Shown here: positions 45,702 through 54,626 of the stretch, piece after piece
Layout of the letters: every line of letters starts with the position of its first letter
Position numbering within the stretch: the first letter of the stretch is position 1
Assembly (NCBI RefSeq): GCF_000428745.1
Contig: NZ_KE386795.1
Coordinates: 456,692-520,691, forward strand
Direction: 5' to 3'
From: Veillonella magna DSM 19857
GTDB lineage: Bacteria > Bacillota > Negativicutes > Veillonellales > Veillonellaceae
DNA: 64,000 bases
Position numbers and translations under genes: made by a program
Notes under the pieces: model-generated
Database searches by the model: none
Told to the model about the DNA's origin: nothing
What the model saw: only the letters and a program-made list of their open reading frames with translations

Positions 45702-47147
45702 TCAAAGACCAAGTAGTCCAATATCCATTATTTTTCCCGACAGATAGTGCTCGTATGCCATTTCCGCCGGCAAAAATCTAACTTGGATATTTTGAAGACC
45801 CAGTCTATGAAGCATTGCCATGGATACTTCGCCTCGATCTTCTATCTCTTTATTTTCTGTCGGTAACAGGAAACAGTTTTTCACCGCATCAAATTCATGG
45901 TCCTCAATGAATTTTTGATACGCCAACTGATATAGATATTGCTTCGTCACCGATTCAATCCCTGGTTGTCTTGTAGGTGGAGTGCCCGCTCTCAGTTTAG
46001 GAACATAGTACTTTGCGTCGAAGATGATGAACTGCCACTTAGTCCCCACCTTAGCTATTGAAATTAAATCAGGAATGAGCGTATCTGCTGCGGTCTTTCC
46101 CGTTGCCGTCCAAAGAGGCTTTTCAATCAAGTCTATCAACTTCTGCTTTCGATCGTACTCAGGCTTTAGAGGAACGGGCAACTTGATCGCCCCTAGCGGT
46201 GTATCTAGCTTATTATTCATGATATCCGCACAAATATGTTCCCATACAAGATTGAAACTATTCGTTCCAAAAAGTGACAAACAATCCATGTCATATAAAT
46301 TCCCGTTTTGAGAAATATATGTATAAATTGTTTTCAGCAGCAGTTGCTTTCTCGTATTAAACTGTGTATTAAGTTCCTGTTCTAGCCGATACAGAATGTA
46401 CTCAACATCCCCAAAATCGTCTAATTCCTCGTCTGTTAAATCTATATCCGTAATCTCAAATAAATCTAGCAGCCCTGCTTCTTTGAGTTCCTTAGACGCT
46501 TTGGTTAAAACGCATTCATGTAGTCGCTTGAAGTAGTCGTGGTCATTCGTGACACGCTTTTTCGTTTGCAGATCAATATAATAGGGACGATTTTCCGAAA
46601 TGAGCGTAAAAGTTTCATTAATGGTTTTGTCCCAAAGAATCTCACCAAATCCATTGCTTTCGACAATATCCTCGGTGGTCGTGTAAACTCCATTTTCATA
46701 ATAGTCCTGAAGCAAAAATAAGAGCACGGCTAATAAATTAAAGGTACTCCCTTCACTACTATCATTGAAAATACTAATGATCTGCTCTTTGGAGTTGTAT
46801 TTTTCTAGGACTTTGAGAATCTGTTGTAGTTCTTTTTGTGGTGTACGATTAGGCGGCAGATACTTTGGATAACATTTGAGAACACGCCCTGCAACAACGA
46901 TGACGCCCACAAAAGTAATCACGTATAGATATTCGTCATCACCTTCAACAACATCCGTTACTGCGACATCTTCATCGAGTAAGTCAGACATATTTTTCTG
47001 CTCATCAGTATATTTAACCGATTTAAGTACCCCAAATTCTTTTAACCTACGAATCAACGGTACAACCTTATCTTCTGAGCAGTGCATAATACGACAAATA
47101 TCTCTTTGTGTATATCTGTGCTGTTCTCTAATAAATTCGGAGATCAT
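45702..47147 (-). CDS. LlaJI-family restriction endonuclease subunit
   Basis: This 481-residue protein matches the LlaJI restriction endonuclease family (RE_LlaJI). An N-terminal winged-helix region (YTQRDICRIMHCSEDKVV) is followed by an all-helical middle and a C-terminal PD-(D/E)xK nuclease site: P359-D360 and D377-A-K379 in FIIFDAKYY. In LlaJI of Lactococcus two restriction proteins, this nuclease and a McrB-like GTPase, are both needed for cutting. Here the GTPase gene lies 12 bases upstream. LlaJI recognises the asymmetric site GACGC; the target here is not known. Confidence 0.85.
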   Translation of the reverse strand: MISEFIREQHRYTQRDICRIMHCSEDKVVPLIRRLKEFGVLKSVKYTDEQKNMSDLLDEDVAVTDVVEGDDEYLYVITFVGVIVVAGRVLKCYPKYLPPNRTPQKELQQILKVLEKYNSKEQIISIFNDSSEGSTFNLLAVLLFLLQDYYENGVYTTTEDIVESNGFGEILWDKTINETFTLISENRPYYIDLQTKKRVTNDHDYFKRLHECVLTKASKELKEAGLLDLFEITDIDLTDEELDDFGDVEYILYRLEQELNTQFNTRKQLLLKTIYTYISQNGNLYDMDCLSLFGTNSFNLVWEHICADIMNNKLDTPLGAIKLPVPLKPEYDRKQKLIDLIEKPLWTATGKTAADTLIPDLISIAKVGTKWQFIIFDAKYYVPKLRAGTPPTRQPGIESVTKQYLYQLAYQKFIEDHEFDAVKNCFLLPTENKEIEDRGEVSMAMLHRLGLQNIQVRFLPAEMAYEHYLSGKIMDIGLLGL

Positions 47148-47159
47148 AAGTCAAGCTCC

Positions 47160-48959
47160 TCATTCATTTTCATCAACTTTTTCATTTATAATCTCAAGTC
47201 CCGTTTGAGCGATAATGTCGGCATCAAATATATTAATTCCTTTATCATCGAACTCACGGCAAATTTCAGAGTATCTGTTGGCGTTCTGTGCGCAACCGCC
47301 AAATAGCTTAGACCGTTTTTGCTTTGCTGCATCCTCGAACAAGTACATGATGACCTTGTTTTTAAATACACGAATAAATTTTTCCCGATCAATTTCATCG
47401 CCATTTTCCGGCACGACTATATTTTTAGAGATGAAATATGGTCCAAGTTGCTTATCTTCGTTGATTTTTTGATTAGCTAAGAAGTCATTAATCGCCTTTC
47501 TTAACTTATTCCATTCCACCTTCTGCGATTCATCTTTGCCAAGACAAACATACTTTCCACGGATTTGTTCATCGCTTTCATTGATGCCCAAATAGGTGAA
47601 ATCCCATCTACGCTTAAAGGCGGTATCCATAGGAAATACACCTTGGTCGGCACTATTCATCGTTGCCCAGATGAACATATTGTCGGGGATGCGAATTTTA
47701 GAATAGTCTTCTGGTGAACCGCCCAATTCGCTGCACAGATATTTCTTTATATCCTCGGAGGCTTGAATAGGATACTCGCTTACGCCATTTTCATCTCTAT
47801 CAAGCAACTGGAATATATCACCAAAAACCGACGCTACATTAGCGCGATTAATTTCCTCGATGATGAGTAGGAACGGTCTAATATGATCCGTCCTGCTATT
47901 TTTAAGTGCCTTGACATACATCCGCATAAACGGTCCGGGCACATACTCGTAAGAAATATCTTTCTTCGATTTTTTCGGAGATAAAAATTTAACGTATGGA
48001 CGATCTCCTCCGTTCTGAATCTGATAGGGTAAACTATCTTCTGCTACGAGTGATTCGTCTGCAAAAACTCCTGGCGATAGAGGTCTCTCAATTTTTTCTT
48101 GAGTCGTTTTTGTCTTATCCGTTAAGATAGAAAATGCTTTTGCTTTGTCATCATCAACGTAAGCGTTGTTATCGTCACTCACCATCACAGGTTTGTATGT
48201 GCCGACAAAATTCGCATATGAGTAATCCGGATGGAAGGTAACTCGTTCATAGTCGTTTTCGTTACCTTCTCCGATCAGTTCTTTTGCCTGTTTATTGATC
48301 GTATAACTCTTCCCTGTTCCCGGTGCGCCAAAAAGGATGCGATTTCTTTCAAAATCAGATTGATATCCTGTGTTAAAGTTTATTGAACGCTCTTCATCAT
48401 GTGCATCCTCTAAATCTGTCTTTCGAGTTTCTGCATCCAAAGATGCTCTATTATCATACATGGAAATGTAGTCGTATATTTTGTCTTTATGTACAACCGC
48501 TATCTTGATCCCTAGTTTGTTGGTAATTCTCTCAAAAGGAAGTGTTGGAATATAATTATTGGGGATAATAATTTGATTTCCTGGACCGTTCCTTTTCCCT
48601 TCCTTTGTCCCTGAAATTTCCTCTATAATTTTTTCATTAGACTCAAGGCTAAAAATGTAGTTTTGATATTTCTCAACCGAGCTATTTAGTCCTAAGCAAA
48701 AGTATTTCATTTCTTGCTTTAATGCATAATTCCACGCAACACTTCTTTCAAAAGCACCACTATCTCGAGTATCAAAATAATTTTTTGTATTGTCTTGCTT
48801 GTGTACTAGCGGATACAAAAATAAGACAATTTTTTCTCCATTTTTTAAAGTTAGAACGATGCCTCTATTTTTTGTTTCACTAATGTACTCCTTTTGAGAT
48901 TCATCTAGGAGCATATATTCATTTAATGCATCTGCTGCCTGTGATACCGTATATGCCAT
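47160..48959 (-). CDS. McrB-like AAA+ GTPase subunit of the LlaJI-like system
   Basis: A 599-residue protein with an N-terminal domain probably reading DNA and a C-terminal AAA+ GTPase. Walker A is G211-A-P-G-T-G-K-S218, Walker B is LLIIEEINRANVASVFGDIF near 364, and the McrB-type sensor ATMNSADQGVFPMDTAFKRR lies near 431. McrB-family motors translocate on DNA by GTP hydrolysis to bring nuclease subunits together. It sits between the methyltransferases and the LlaJI nuclease gene in one operon. Confidence 0.88.
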   Translation of the reverse strand: MAYTVSQAADALNEYMLLDESQKEYISETKNRGIVLTLKNGEKIVLFLYPLVHKQDNTKNYFDTRDSGAFERSVAWNYALKQEMKYFCLGLNSSVEKYQNYIFSLESNEKIIEEISGTKEGKRNGPGNQIIIPNNYIPTLPFERITNKLGIKIAVVHKDKIYDYISMYDNRASLDAETRKTDLEDAHDEERSINFNTGYQSDFERNRILFGAPGTGKSYTINKQAKELIGEGNENDYERVTFHPDYSYANFVGTYKPVMVSDDNNAYVDDDKAKAFSILTDKTKTTQEKIERPLSPGVFADESLVAEDSLPYQIQNGGDRPYVKFLSPKKSKKDISYEYVPGPFMRMYVKALKNSRTDHIRPFLLIIEEINRANVASVFGDIFQLLDRDENGVSEYPIQASEDIKKYLCSELGGSPEDYSKIRIPDNMFIWATMNSADQGVFPMDTAFKRRWDFTYLGINESDEQIRGKYVCLGKDESQKVEWNKLRKAINDFLANQKINEDKQLGPYFISKNIVVPENGDEIDREKFIRVFKNKVIMYLFEDAAKQKRSKLFGGCAQNANRYSEICREFDDKGINIFDADIIAQTGLEIINEKVDENE

Positions 48960-48975
48960 AATACATCTTCCTCTA

Positions 48976-50220
48976 CTAACCGATTATTTCAAAAGTCTCT
49001 AGCGTGTCAATTACAGCTTCTGCGCAGCACTTTGCAAATAACGGCGGAACTGCATTGCCTATCATTTTATATAATTCCATGTTACTCCCCGTAAACACGT
49101 AATCATCAGAAAAAGTTTGCAATCTTGCTGCCTCTCTAACTGTTATAGTTCTTTGTTGCTTAGAATCTGGATGAATATGTCGTAACCCATCCTTATACAA
49201 ATGCGCCGGGATTAAATTACTAGGTGCATCCCAACGAATAACATGATATTTATGAACATTAGACTTTCTTCCAGTCATTTCAGTATATAGTTCTTTCAGC
49301 GCGGCAATTGACGTATATTGGTTTCTTCCAGATTCAATATCTTCCGTTAATAGCTTAAAAATACCAATATCTCTATCACTCTGCCATCTAGCGATATGAT
49401 TAGGTATTGTACTATCCGGAATTGTATGTCTCGTCCTGCCCCCGTTTATTTTAATATCCTCATTTACTGGATATAATTTAGGAAGATCGCCTATAGCCTC
49501 AAAAACAGTCATTTTCTTTAGTGTTTTATGTTTTGGTAACGCAACTTTGTAAAAATAATCAATAGCCTCTTTACTACGATCTCCCAAAACATCTTTTCGC
49601 ACACCAAAAATAATAATTCTTTTTCGATTTTGAGGAACACCGTAGTCGGTAAAGTCCACAACTGCTTCCCCCAAGTCAGGCAAAAGCAAGTATCCTGATT
49701 CATTAAAACGCTCTTGTATTATATCTTTTATCGGTCTATCTCCAGGTTTAGCACTTAAGAGACCAGGTACGTTTTCAAAGATAAATGCCTTAGGTTTATA
49801 TCGTTCTAATACTTTTATGTAGCTCTCAAATAAATAGTTTCTGTAATCATTTTTCATTCCAAACTCATCACGAACTCGCCCGGCAATGGAATAAGCTTGA
49901 CACGGTGGCCCACCGATTACAATATCAATTCCCTTGGCATTATTAACCAACTTATCTAAGCCACTTGAACTACTGTATTGTGGATCACCTTCCCATCCAT
50001 TAAACAATTCTTCTGTTCGTTGAATATCAAATCTAATAACTCTTTCTTCGGCATCTTTATAATGCCATTTGTCCCGTAACCTAATTTTGAGATTCTCGCT
50101 AGGGGCTTTCTCCCACTCAACAGCAGCTACTGTCTCAAAGCCCCCCGATTGCTCAAAGCCATCCATCAATCCACCGCATCCCGCAAATAAATCAATGGAG
50201 CGGATTTTATTTTTTTTCAT
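48976..50220 (-). CDS. DNA C5-cytosine methyltransferase M1
   Basis: All main cytosine-5 methyltransferase motifs are seen: I DLFAGCGGLMDGF, IV GGPPCQAYS with the catalytic Cys, VI FENVPG, VIII VPQNRKR and X MIGNAVPP. The target-recognition region lies between VIII and X. I prefer the ATG at 50220 (414 residues), seven bases after CAGGAG, over the one at 50226. It overlaps the end of the second methyltransferase gene. Two methyltransferases are needed because an asymmetric site has a different cytosine to protect on each strand. Confidence 0.93.
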   Translation of the reverse strand: MKKNKIRSIDLFAGCGGLMDGFEQSGGFETVAAVEWEKAPSENLKIRLRDKWHYKDAEERVIRFDIQRTEELFNGWEGDPQYSSSSGLDKLVNNAKGIDIVIGGPPCQAYSIAGRVRDEFGMKNDYRNYLFESYIKVLERYKPKAFIFENVPGLLSAKPGDRPIKDIIQERFNESGYLLLPDLGEAVVDFTDYGVPQNRKRIIIFGVRKDVLGDRSKEAIDYFYKVALPKHKTLKKMTVFEAIGDLPKLYPVNEDIKINGGRTRHTIPDSTIPNHIARWQSDRDIGIFKLLTEDIESGRNQYTSIAALKELYTEMTGRKSNVHKYHVIRWDAPSNLIPAHLYKDGLRHIHPDSKQQRTITVREAARLQTFSDDYVFTGSNMELYKMIGNAVPPLFAKCCAEAVIDTLETFEIIG

Positions 50221-51277
50221 TTTCATTCTCCTGAATAATTTCCATTATCGCATTAGCCAAAGCTTGTCCTAATAATGGCGGGACTGCATTTCCTACTTGT
50301 CTGCATTGCTGTGTTTTCGTCCCAGTAAAAATAAAATCATCGGGGAAAGATTGCATTCTTGCGCTTTCACGTACAGTAGGAACTCGATTAAATGTATAGT
50401 GGAATAGATTTCTATGCCCTGTATCTACCGTTCTGGCCGGAGCATTTCCGTTCAATCTAGTCCATGCCATATGAAATTTTCTGCTTTCTCCCCAACCCTT
50501 AGGGAGATCTTTATAGTTCCCTCCCTCAGGAACAAGCGCAATTGTCTCCTTGACCATTTGAGTGTGATTTGTTCCTAAGTGGTTATATAGTACAGTACAC
50601 TTTCCGCGCATCAATTTTTGATATTCTGTTAACGGCGCCTGTTGATATTCTGATACGTCAGCGCCAATTCCATCTTCTAATGAAGGCAAATCACTTATAG
50701 CGTCCCTACATGTACGATAATTTGTTGTATCGAATTCTGCTATTGGAAAAACTGGTACACCTATGTCTTTTCTAATTCCCATAAAAATTAATCTTTTTCT
50801 CATCTGAGGAACGCCATAATCAGCTGCACAAAGAATTTTACAATCAATGTTATATCCTATTGCTCTGAAACGGCGGAGAATTTCTTCTTTGATTTGCCCC
50901 TTATAAAGGGTTGCCATTCCAGGAACGTTTTCTATTATAAAAGCCTTCGGTTTAAACTGTTTTACAATCTCAATAACCGCTAAATATAGCTTGTTTCTTT
51001 CATCTTCAAAATTTCTTGGCCCCGTTAAAGAAAAACCCTGACACGGAGGCCCTGCAATTACTACATCAATTTCTCGATTACCTGCAATATTCTTAATCTC
51101 ATCAAAGGTTTCCTGTTTGGAAAGGTCTGCATTCATCGCAATCGCGCCGTTATGGTTTTTAGCAAATGTATTTAAGGCCGCTTGGTCATTGTCAACTCCT
51201 ACAATAATATCAAAACCGGCATCCATAAAGCCTTTAGATAGCCCACCACAACCGGCAAATAAATCGATAGCATTCAT
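50207..51277 (-). CDS. DNA C5-cytosine methyltransferase M2
   Basis: A second, distinct cytosine-5 methyltransferase of 356 residues: motif I IDLFAGCGGLSKGF, IV AGPPCQGFS, VI IENVPG, VIII VPQMRKR and X VGNAVPP. It differs from its neighbour throughout the target-recognition region, consistent with methylation of the other strand. It starts 16 bases after the small regulator gene and overlaps M1, so the operon is tightly packed. Confidence 0.93.
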   Translation of the reverse strand: MNAIDLFAGCGGLSKGFMDAGFDIIVGVDNDQAALNTFAKNHNGAIAMNADLSKQETFDEIKNIAGNREIDVVIAGPPCQGFSLTGPRNFEDERNKLYLAVIEIVKQFKPKAFIIENVPGMATLYKGQIKEEILRRFRAIGYNIDCKILCAADYGVPQMRKRLIFMGIRKDIGVPVFPIAEFDTTNYRTCRDAISDLPSLEDGIGADVSEYQQAPLTEYQKLMRGKCTVLYNHLGTNHTQMVKETIALVPEGGNYKDLPKGWGESRKFHMAWTRLNGNAPARTVDTGHRNLFHYTFNRVPTVRESARMQSFPDDFIFTGTKTQQCRQVGNAVPPLLGQALANAIMEIIQENENEKK

Positions 51278-51292
51278 TCAATTTCCTCCCAA

Positions 51293-51496
51293 TCAGTCCT
51301 TAATAAATTCACATATATCCGAAATGTCGCAATCAAGTCTAGAACATATTTTAAGCAAAACGTCCATACTCACAGGTTGATTTTTACTCAACTTAGCCAA
51401 TGTATTCGTTCCAATTCCCGTTAACAATCTCAATTCACTTTTATTTATTCCTCTATCTATTATTAACTTCCACAACTTATTATAGCTTACATCCAT
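51293..51496 (-). CDS. Cro/CI-type regulator, probable controller of the restriction system
   Basis: This 67-residue helix-turn-helix protein has GINKSELRLLTGIGTNTLAKL as its reading-head region (start quoted) and ends in a short helical dimer segment. Proteins of this size at the head of restriction operons act as controllers that delay endonuclease synthesis until DNA is methylated. It is the first gene of the operon, with GAGGAG before its ATG. No operator sequence is recognised in the promoter region. Confidence 0.85.
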   Translation of the reverse strand: MDVSYNKLWKLIIDRGINKSELRLLTGIGTNTLAKLSKNQPVSMDVLLKICSRLDCDISDICEFIKD

Positions 51497-51561
51497 TTAA
51501 GCCACTCCTCTGCCAGACAAGAAAAGTCACAATTTCGCTACAAATAAATTTAGTTTGTTCT

Positions 51562-51590
51562 ATAATAGCATTTCACATAGAATATATCAA
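51562..51590 (-). promoter_or_regulatory. Promoter of the LlaJI-like operon
   Basis: TTGATA (51590-51585), 17 bases, TATTAT (51567-51562), about 65 bases before the controller gene on the minus strand. Confidence 0.75.
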
Positions 51591-51828
51591 CGGAGAAATA
51601 AAATATTTCAATATCTGCATATTTCACTCAGTTATTCTACCAGTGATGCCCAGCTATCGTTAATACCATACGCACATTCCTCTATTCCCCCTCTCTATCC
51701 TCTAGAAATCACACACCTGTTTTTAGGCACAAAAAAAGCCGGCCTTCTGCCGACATTCGCTAAACACACTCTATATATGTGGTTTTCCGCTACGCGCCCC
51801 GATTGATAAGTTTTATCACATCAAACAC
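51591..51828. other. Junction between the LlaJI-like operon and the hsdM remnant
   Basis: Contains no credible gene. A GC-rich hairpin with a T7 tail on the minus strand (51731-51754) looks like a terminator left from another unit. The hsdM frame ends at 51829 right after VYD, just where the PCCGSGGM motif should follow, so the recombination point is about 51830-51840. Confidence 0.6.
51731..51754 (-). terminator. Terminator between the hsdM remnant and the LlaJI-like operon
   Basis: GTCGGC and GCCGGC arms over AGAAG, followed by seven T on the minus strand. Confidence 0.65.
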
Positions 51829-52427
51829 TTACATATCATACACACGACCCCGAAACGGTTTCAACACTTCTACTAACGTGCGAACTACACAAGAAGGCGT
51901 GAAAAACTCACCGCCACGCTTACCTTCTTGTTCGGCAAACATAGCTAAACAATATTCATAAGTACGTCCTAAAATATCTTTTTCACTACCATGTTCAATC
52001 ATTTTAATATTGGTAAACAAATCGACAACTTCACCCAACCGTCGTTTATCCAATTCCGGAAGAGCAAAGTTTTTAGGGAGAATATCCTTGAGACGTGTAT
52101 TTTCTTTTCAATAGCTCTCATAGCATTGTCAATAACCGTCCCTATTTCTTCCTCACGCGACTTTGCCGCAATTTCATTCCAACGCGCGCCAGCTGGAACA
52201 AAAAAAATTCCATCCGAAAGATATTCATCTCTATCCTCTTCAAATCCTTCCCCTTCTTCTACCAGGGCTTGGTATTTTTCATCGAATCTGTCGGAGATAT
52301 ATTTTAAAAAGATAAGTCCAAGAACAACGCTCTTGTATTCTGAAGCATCTATGTTACCACGCAACACACAGGCTGCATCCCAAATCTCTTTTTCAAATCC
52401 AATATCTGCTGTACTCTTTGCTGCCAT
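51829..52427 (-). pseudogene. hsdM: 5' remnant of type I modification subunit HsdM
   Basis: The start MAAKSTADIGFEKEIWDAAC at 52427 follows GGAAGG and matches the HsdM N-terminal helical domain. Near 52100-52108 one A is missing from an A run; reading the next frame restores NTRLKDILPKNF-type sequence, KRRLGEVVDLFTNI and GGEFFTPSCVVRTLVEVL. The frame then ends after VYD, before the SAM-binding PCCGSGG and the catalytic NPPY motifs. HsdM is normally ~500 residues, so this copy has both a frameshift and a lost 3' two-thirds. No hsdS is present in the window. Confidence 0.9.
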
Positions 52428-52590
52428 TTAAGTTCTACCTTCCCTTGCACGTTTATACCAATCCAAAATATATTGAACCTTATCTCTTGGAGTCCTTCAA
52501 TTATAGTTCATGCTATTTTCATTTTATTATAGCACACCTCATCAATTATCCCCTGAATCCCCTCGCCTTGATTAACTCTTTCTTGTTCTC

Positions 52591-53655
52591 TTAATAGTAG
52601 CCATTCTCCCTATACTCTGCATCGTATTTTTCCCATGACCGTACAGCTGCTTTCCAATCCTTCATAGGATATTTACCTCGCACCCATCCGATAGAGTCGT
52701 AATAAGCAACAAACATCTCCGGATCAATCACATTGCCTCGTTCCTTACAATACGCCTCTACCATCTCTACCGTAGGCGGAACAAATTCCTCTTCTTTTAT
52801 TTTCTCTTCACGCATGTTGTCGTTATGCATGTTGTCATCATATACTTTGTTATTACGCATGTTGTCGTCGTACACGGTGTCATCATACACTTTGTTATCA
52901 TGCATGTTATTGTCATACATGGTGTCATCATACATGGTGCCATCATGCATTTCATCATCATACATGATGTTACCATGCATATCAGCGTTGTCCGAACGGT
53001 AAGCATTTTCTTTTTTTTCTTTTTCTTTTTTTTCACCCCCTGAAAAAGAAAATTCAGAAAGACTGTCTGGTCTGGTTTGATTGTCTTGTCTAGTGTTGGT
53101 GTCTTGTATAGTATTAGTCTGGTCTTGTCTAGTCTGGTTTAGTCTAGGTATGTGTCCGTCCTGTGTATCATGCGCTATGTCACAGGTGTTGTCATACACT
53201 ATATCATGTGGTGTGTCATAGACCGTGTCATCCTTTGTGTCATGCCCTGTGTCATATACTGTGTCATGCAGTGTATCACGTTCTGTGGTATATCCTTTGT
53301 CATAGCCTGTGTCATGTTCCGTATCACGCCGTGTAGTATAGGTATCATAGCCTGTAGCAATTCCCGGTTCGTCACTCATAGGCAGTAATTCGTATTCCGT
53401 TGCTTTCATGTCGGATCGTGTTGTATAACGAATACGGCCTGACTCTTGAAGAAGTTTGCGTGCCCGTACAATTGACGATCGTGATAAACCGGAATCCCCC
53501 ATAAGTAAACTGATAGGTACATTAAATACTCGCTTCCATCCACAGCTGTTATTGTAATGCATCAACGTAAACCAGAGTATCCGCGCTGATGTAGGAAGCT
53601 CCGGATGTGTTTGTACCCACTTGTGAAATCCATTAATTTCATTAATATAAGACAT
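52591..53655 (-). CDS. Phage-type replication protein with two Asp-rich repeat arrays
   Basis: The N terminus (INGFHKWVQTHPELPTSARI, then LLMGDSGLSRSSIVRARKLL) matches winged-helix replisome organisers of Firmicute phages. The C terminus (VEAYCKERGNVIDPEMFVAY, KDWKAAVRSWEK) matches the DnaD-like tail of the same proteins. Between them are a tetrapeptide array of the form xYDT/xHDT (residues 101-164), an Asn/Gln/Thr-rich stretch, a Lys/Glu run and a pentapeptide array of the form MYDDx/MHDNx (226-285). Both are encoded by tandem DNA repeats. No other phage genes are adjacent. AAGGAGG precedes the ATG. Confidence 0.8.
   Translation of the reverse strand: MSYINEINGFHKWVQTHPELPTSARILWFTLMHYNNSCGWKRVFNVPISLLMGDSGLSRSSIVRARKLLQESGRIRYTTRSDMKATEYELLPMSDEPGIATGYDTYTTRRDTEHDTGYDKGYTTERDTLHDTVYDTGHDTKDDTVYDTPHDIVYDNTCDIAHDTQDGHIPRLNQTRQDQTNTIQDTNTRQDNQTRPDSLSEFSFSGGEKKEKEKKENAYRSDNADMHGNIMYDDEMHDGTMYDDTMYDNNMHDNKVYDDTVYDDNMRNNKVYDDNMHNDNMREEKIKEEEFVPPTVEMVEAYCKERGNVIDPEMFVAYYDSIGWVRGKYPMKDWKAAVRSWEKYDAEYRENGYY
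52801..52980. repeat. 15-bp tandem repeats encoding pentapeptides
   Basis: Twelve degenerate 15-bp units encode MYDDx/MHDNx/VYDDx pentapeptides in the replication protein. Changes by whole units keep the frame. Confidence 0.85.
53164..53355. repeat. 12-bp tandem repeats encoding tetrapeptides
   Basis: About sixteen degenerate 12-bp units encode xYDT/xHDT tetrapeptides in the same protein. The unit differs from the 15-bp array, so the two arrays expanded independently. Confidence 0.85.
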
Positions 53656-53717
53656 ACTAATTCCTCCTTATACACATAACCAATCATCCCAAACTCATAC
53701 CGACTCATTTCGGTTCA

Positions 53718-53836
53718 TACTTCGTTATTGCAACTTACACTTCTTTATTACTACTGTACTTCTTTATTACCACTTGTACTTCTGTATTGCCACTTGCACT
53801 TTTGTATTGCCACTTATATTTCATCGTTGCCCTTCG
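53718..53836. repeat. 20-bp iteron-like tandem repeats upstream of the replication protein
   Basis: Six adjacent ~20-bp units of the form TACTTCTTTATTACCACTTG, best in the middle (53757-53816) and degenerate at the ends. They lie about 60-180 bases before the replication-protein start codon. The length and placement resemble plasmid iterons. The rest of 53656-54039 is AT-rich and holds no gene. Confidence 0.75.
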
Positions 53837-54039
53837 TACTCACTCATATTCATGCTGACCCACAGTACCTATACACGATATGCCCCTCTTTCCTTTACAG
53901 CAGTATTCGTTGCCAACACCTTCAGATAAATATACAATATATAACGATGTTTTTAACAAAAATGTAAATTTAATTATTTTGTAACATAGTTAATTATTAT
54001 ATCACTTTTATCATAAATAGATAGTAAAAATTTGCATAC

Positions 54040-54068
54040 AAAAACGGGCCTCCTTTCGGAGACCCGTT
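54040..54068 (-). terminator. Terminator after the cold-shock gene
   Basis: ACGGGTCTCC pairs with GGAGGCCCGT with one mismatch over a four-base loop, followed by TTTTT on the minus strand. Confidence 0.8.
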
Positions 54069-54095
54069 AAAAGAGCAATCGCTCTCAGTGTTCAA

Positions 54096-54293
54096 TTATG
54101 CTTTTACTACGTTAGTCGCCTGGGGACCACGAGGGCCATCTACGATTTCGAACTCAACTTCCTGACCTTCAGCCAAGGAGCGGAACCCGTCTTCTTGGAT
54201 AGCGGAATAATGCACGAATACATCGCCACCATTTTCTCTTTCAATAAAACCATAACCTTTTTCTGCACTGAACCACTTAACTTTACCAAGCAT
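54096..54293 (-). CDS. Cold-shock protein, CspA family
   Basis: A 65-residue single cold-shock domain: [20 protein letters not shown] includes RNP1 (KGYGFI), and DVFVHYSAI is RNP2. It binds single-stranded RNA and DNA as an RNA chaperone. The start at 54293 follows AGGAGG. The promoter is about 55 bases upstream, and the ~50-nt leader holds a small hairpin (GGCATC with GATGCC). Confidence 0.95.
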   Translation of the reverse strand: MLGKVKWFSAEKGYGFIERENGGDVFVHYSAIQEDGFRSLAEGQEVEFEIVDGPRGPQATNVVKA

Positions 54294-54345
54294 ACAAATT
54301 CCTCCTAAACTGTCCAAGCAACCGGCATCCTCGATGCCTATGGTC

Positions 54346-54374
54346 ATAGTAGCACGCATGCGTACATGTGTCAA
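54346..54374 (-). promoter_or_regulatory. Promoter of the cold-shock gene
   Basis: TTGACA (54374-54369), 17 bases, TACTAT (54351-54346). The spacer contains the palindrome ACGCATGCGT. Confidence 0.78.
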
Positions 54375-54482
54375 CAAATTTATACCTATCACGGACATGA
54401 TTATGCGTTATCAGTATATAATCAAAAAATTATACTACCATTATGAGAAAATAGCGTGACTTTTTTCAAATTCTTGAATAGC

Positions 54483-54525
54483 AAAATCCTCTGCACCAAT
54501 TCCTATTTGACGCAGAGGATTTTTT
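54483..54525. terminator. Terminator after the amino-acid transporter genes
   Basis: AAAATCCTCTGC pairs exactly with GCAGAGGATTTT over a 17-base loop, with short T tracts in both directions. 54526-54626 shows nothing else. Confidence 0.75.
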
Positions 54526-54626
54526 ATTCATTGATTAAATTCTATAAGGGAAACATGGATATGCAACTATCTATTTTTCCCTATCACTATACACCGTCAA
54601 ACAGTTATAGCTAAGAAAGTAATCAC

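Noticed and set aside
52797-53388. Plus-strand open frames over the repeat arrays
   Set aside because: They are shadows of the Asp-rich coding repeats, without ribosome binding sites.
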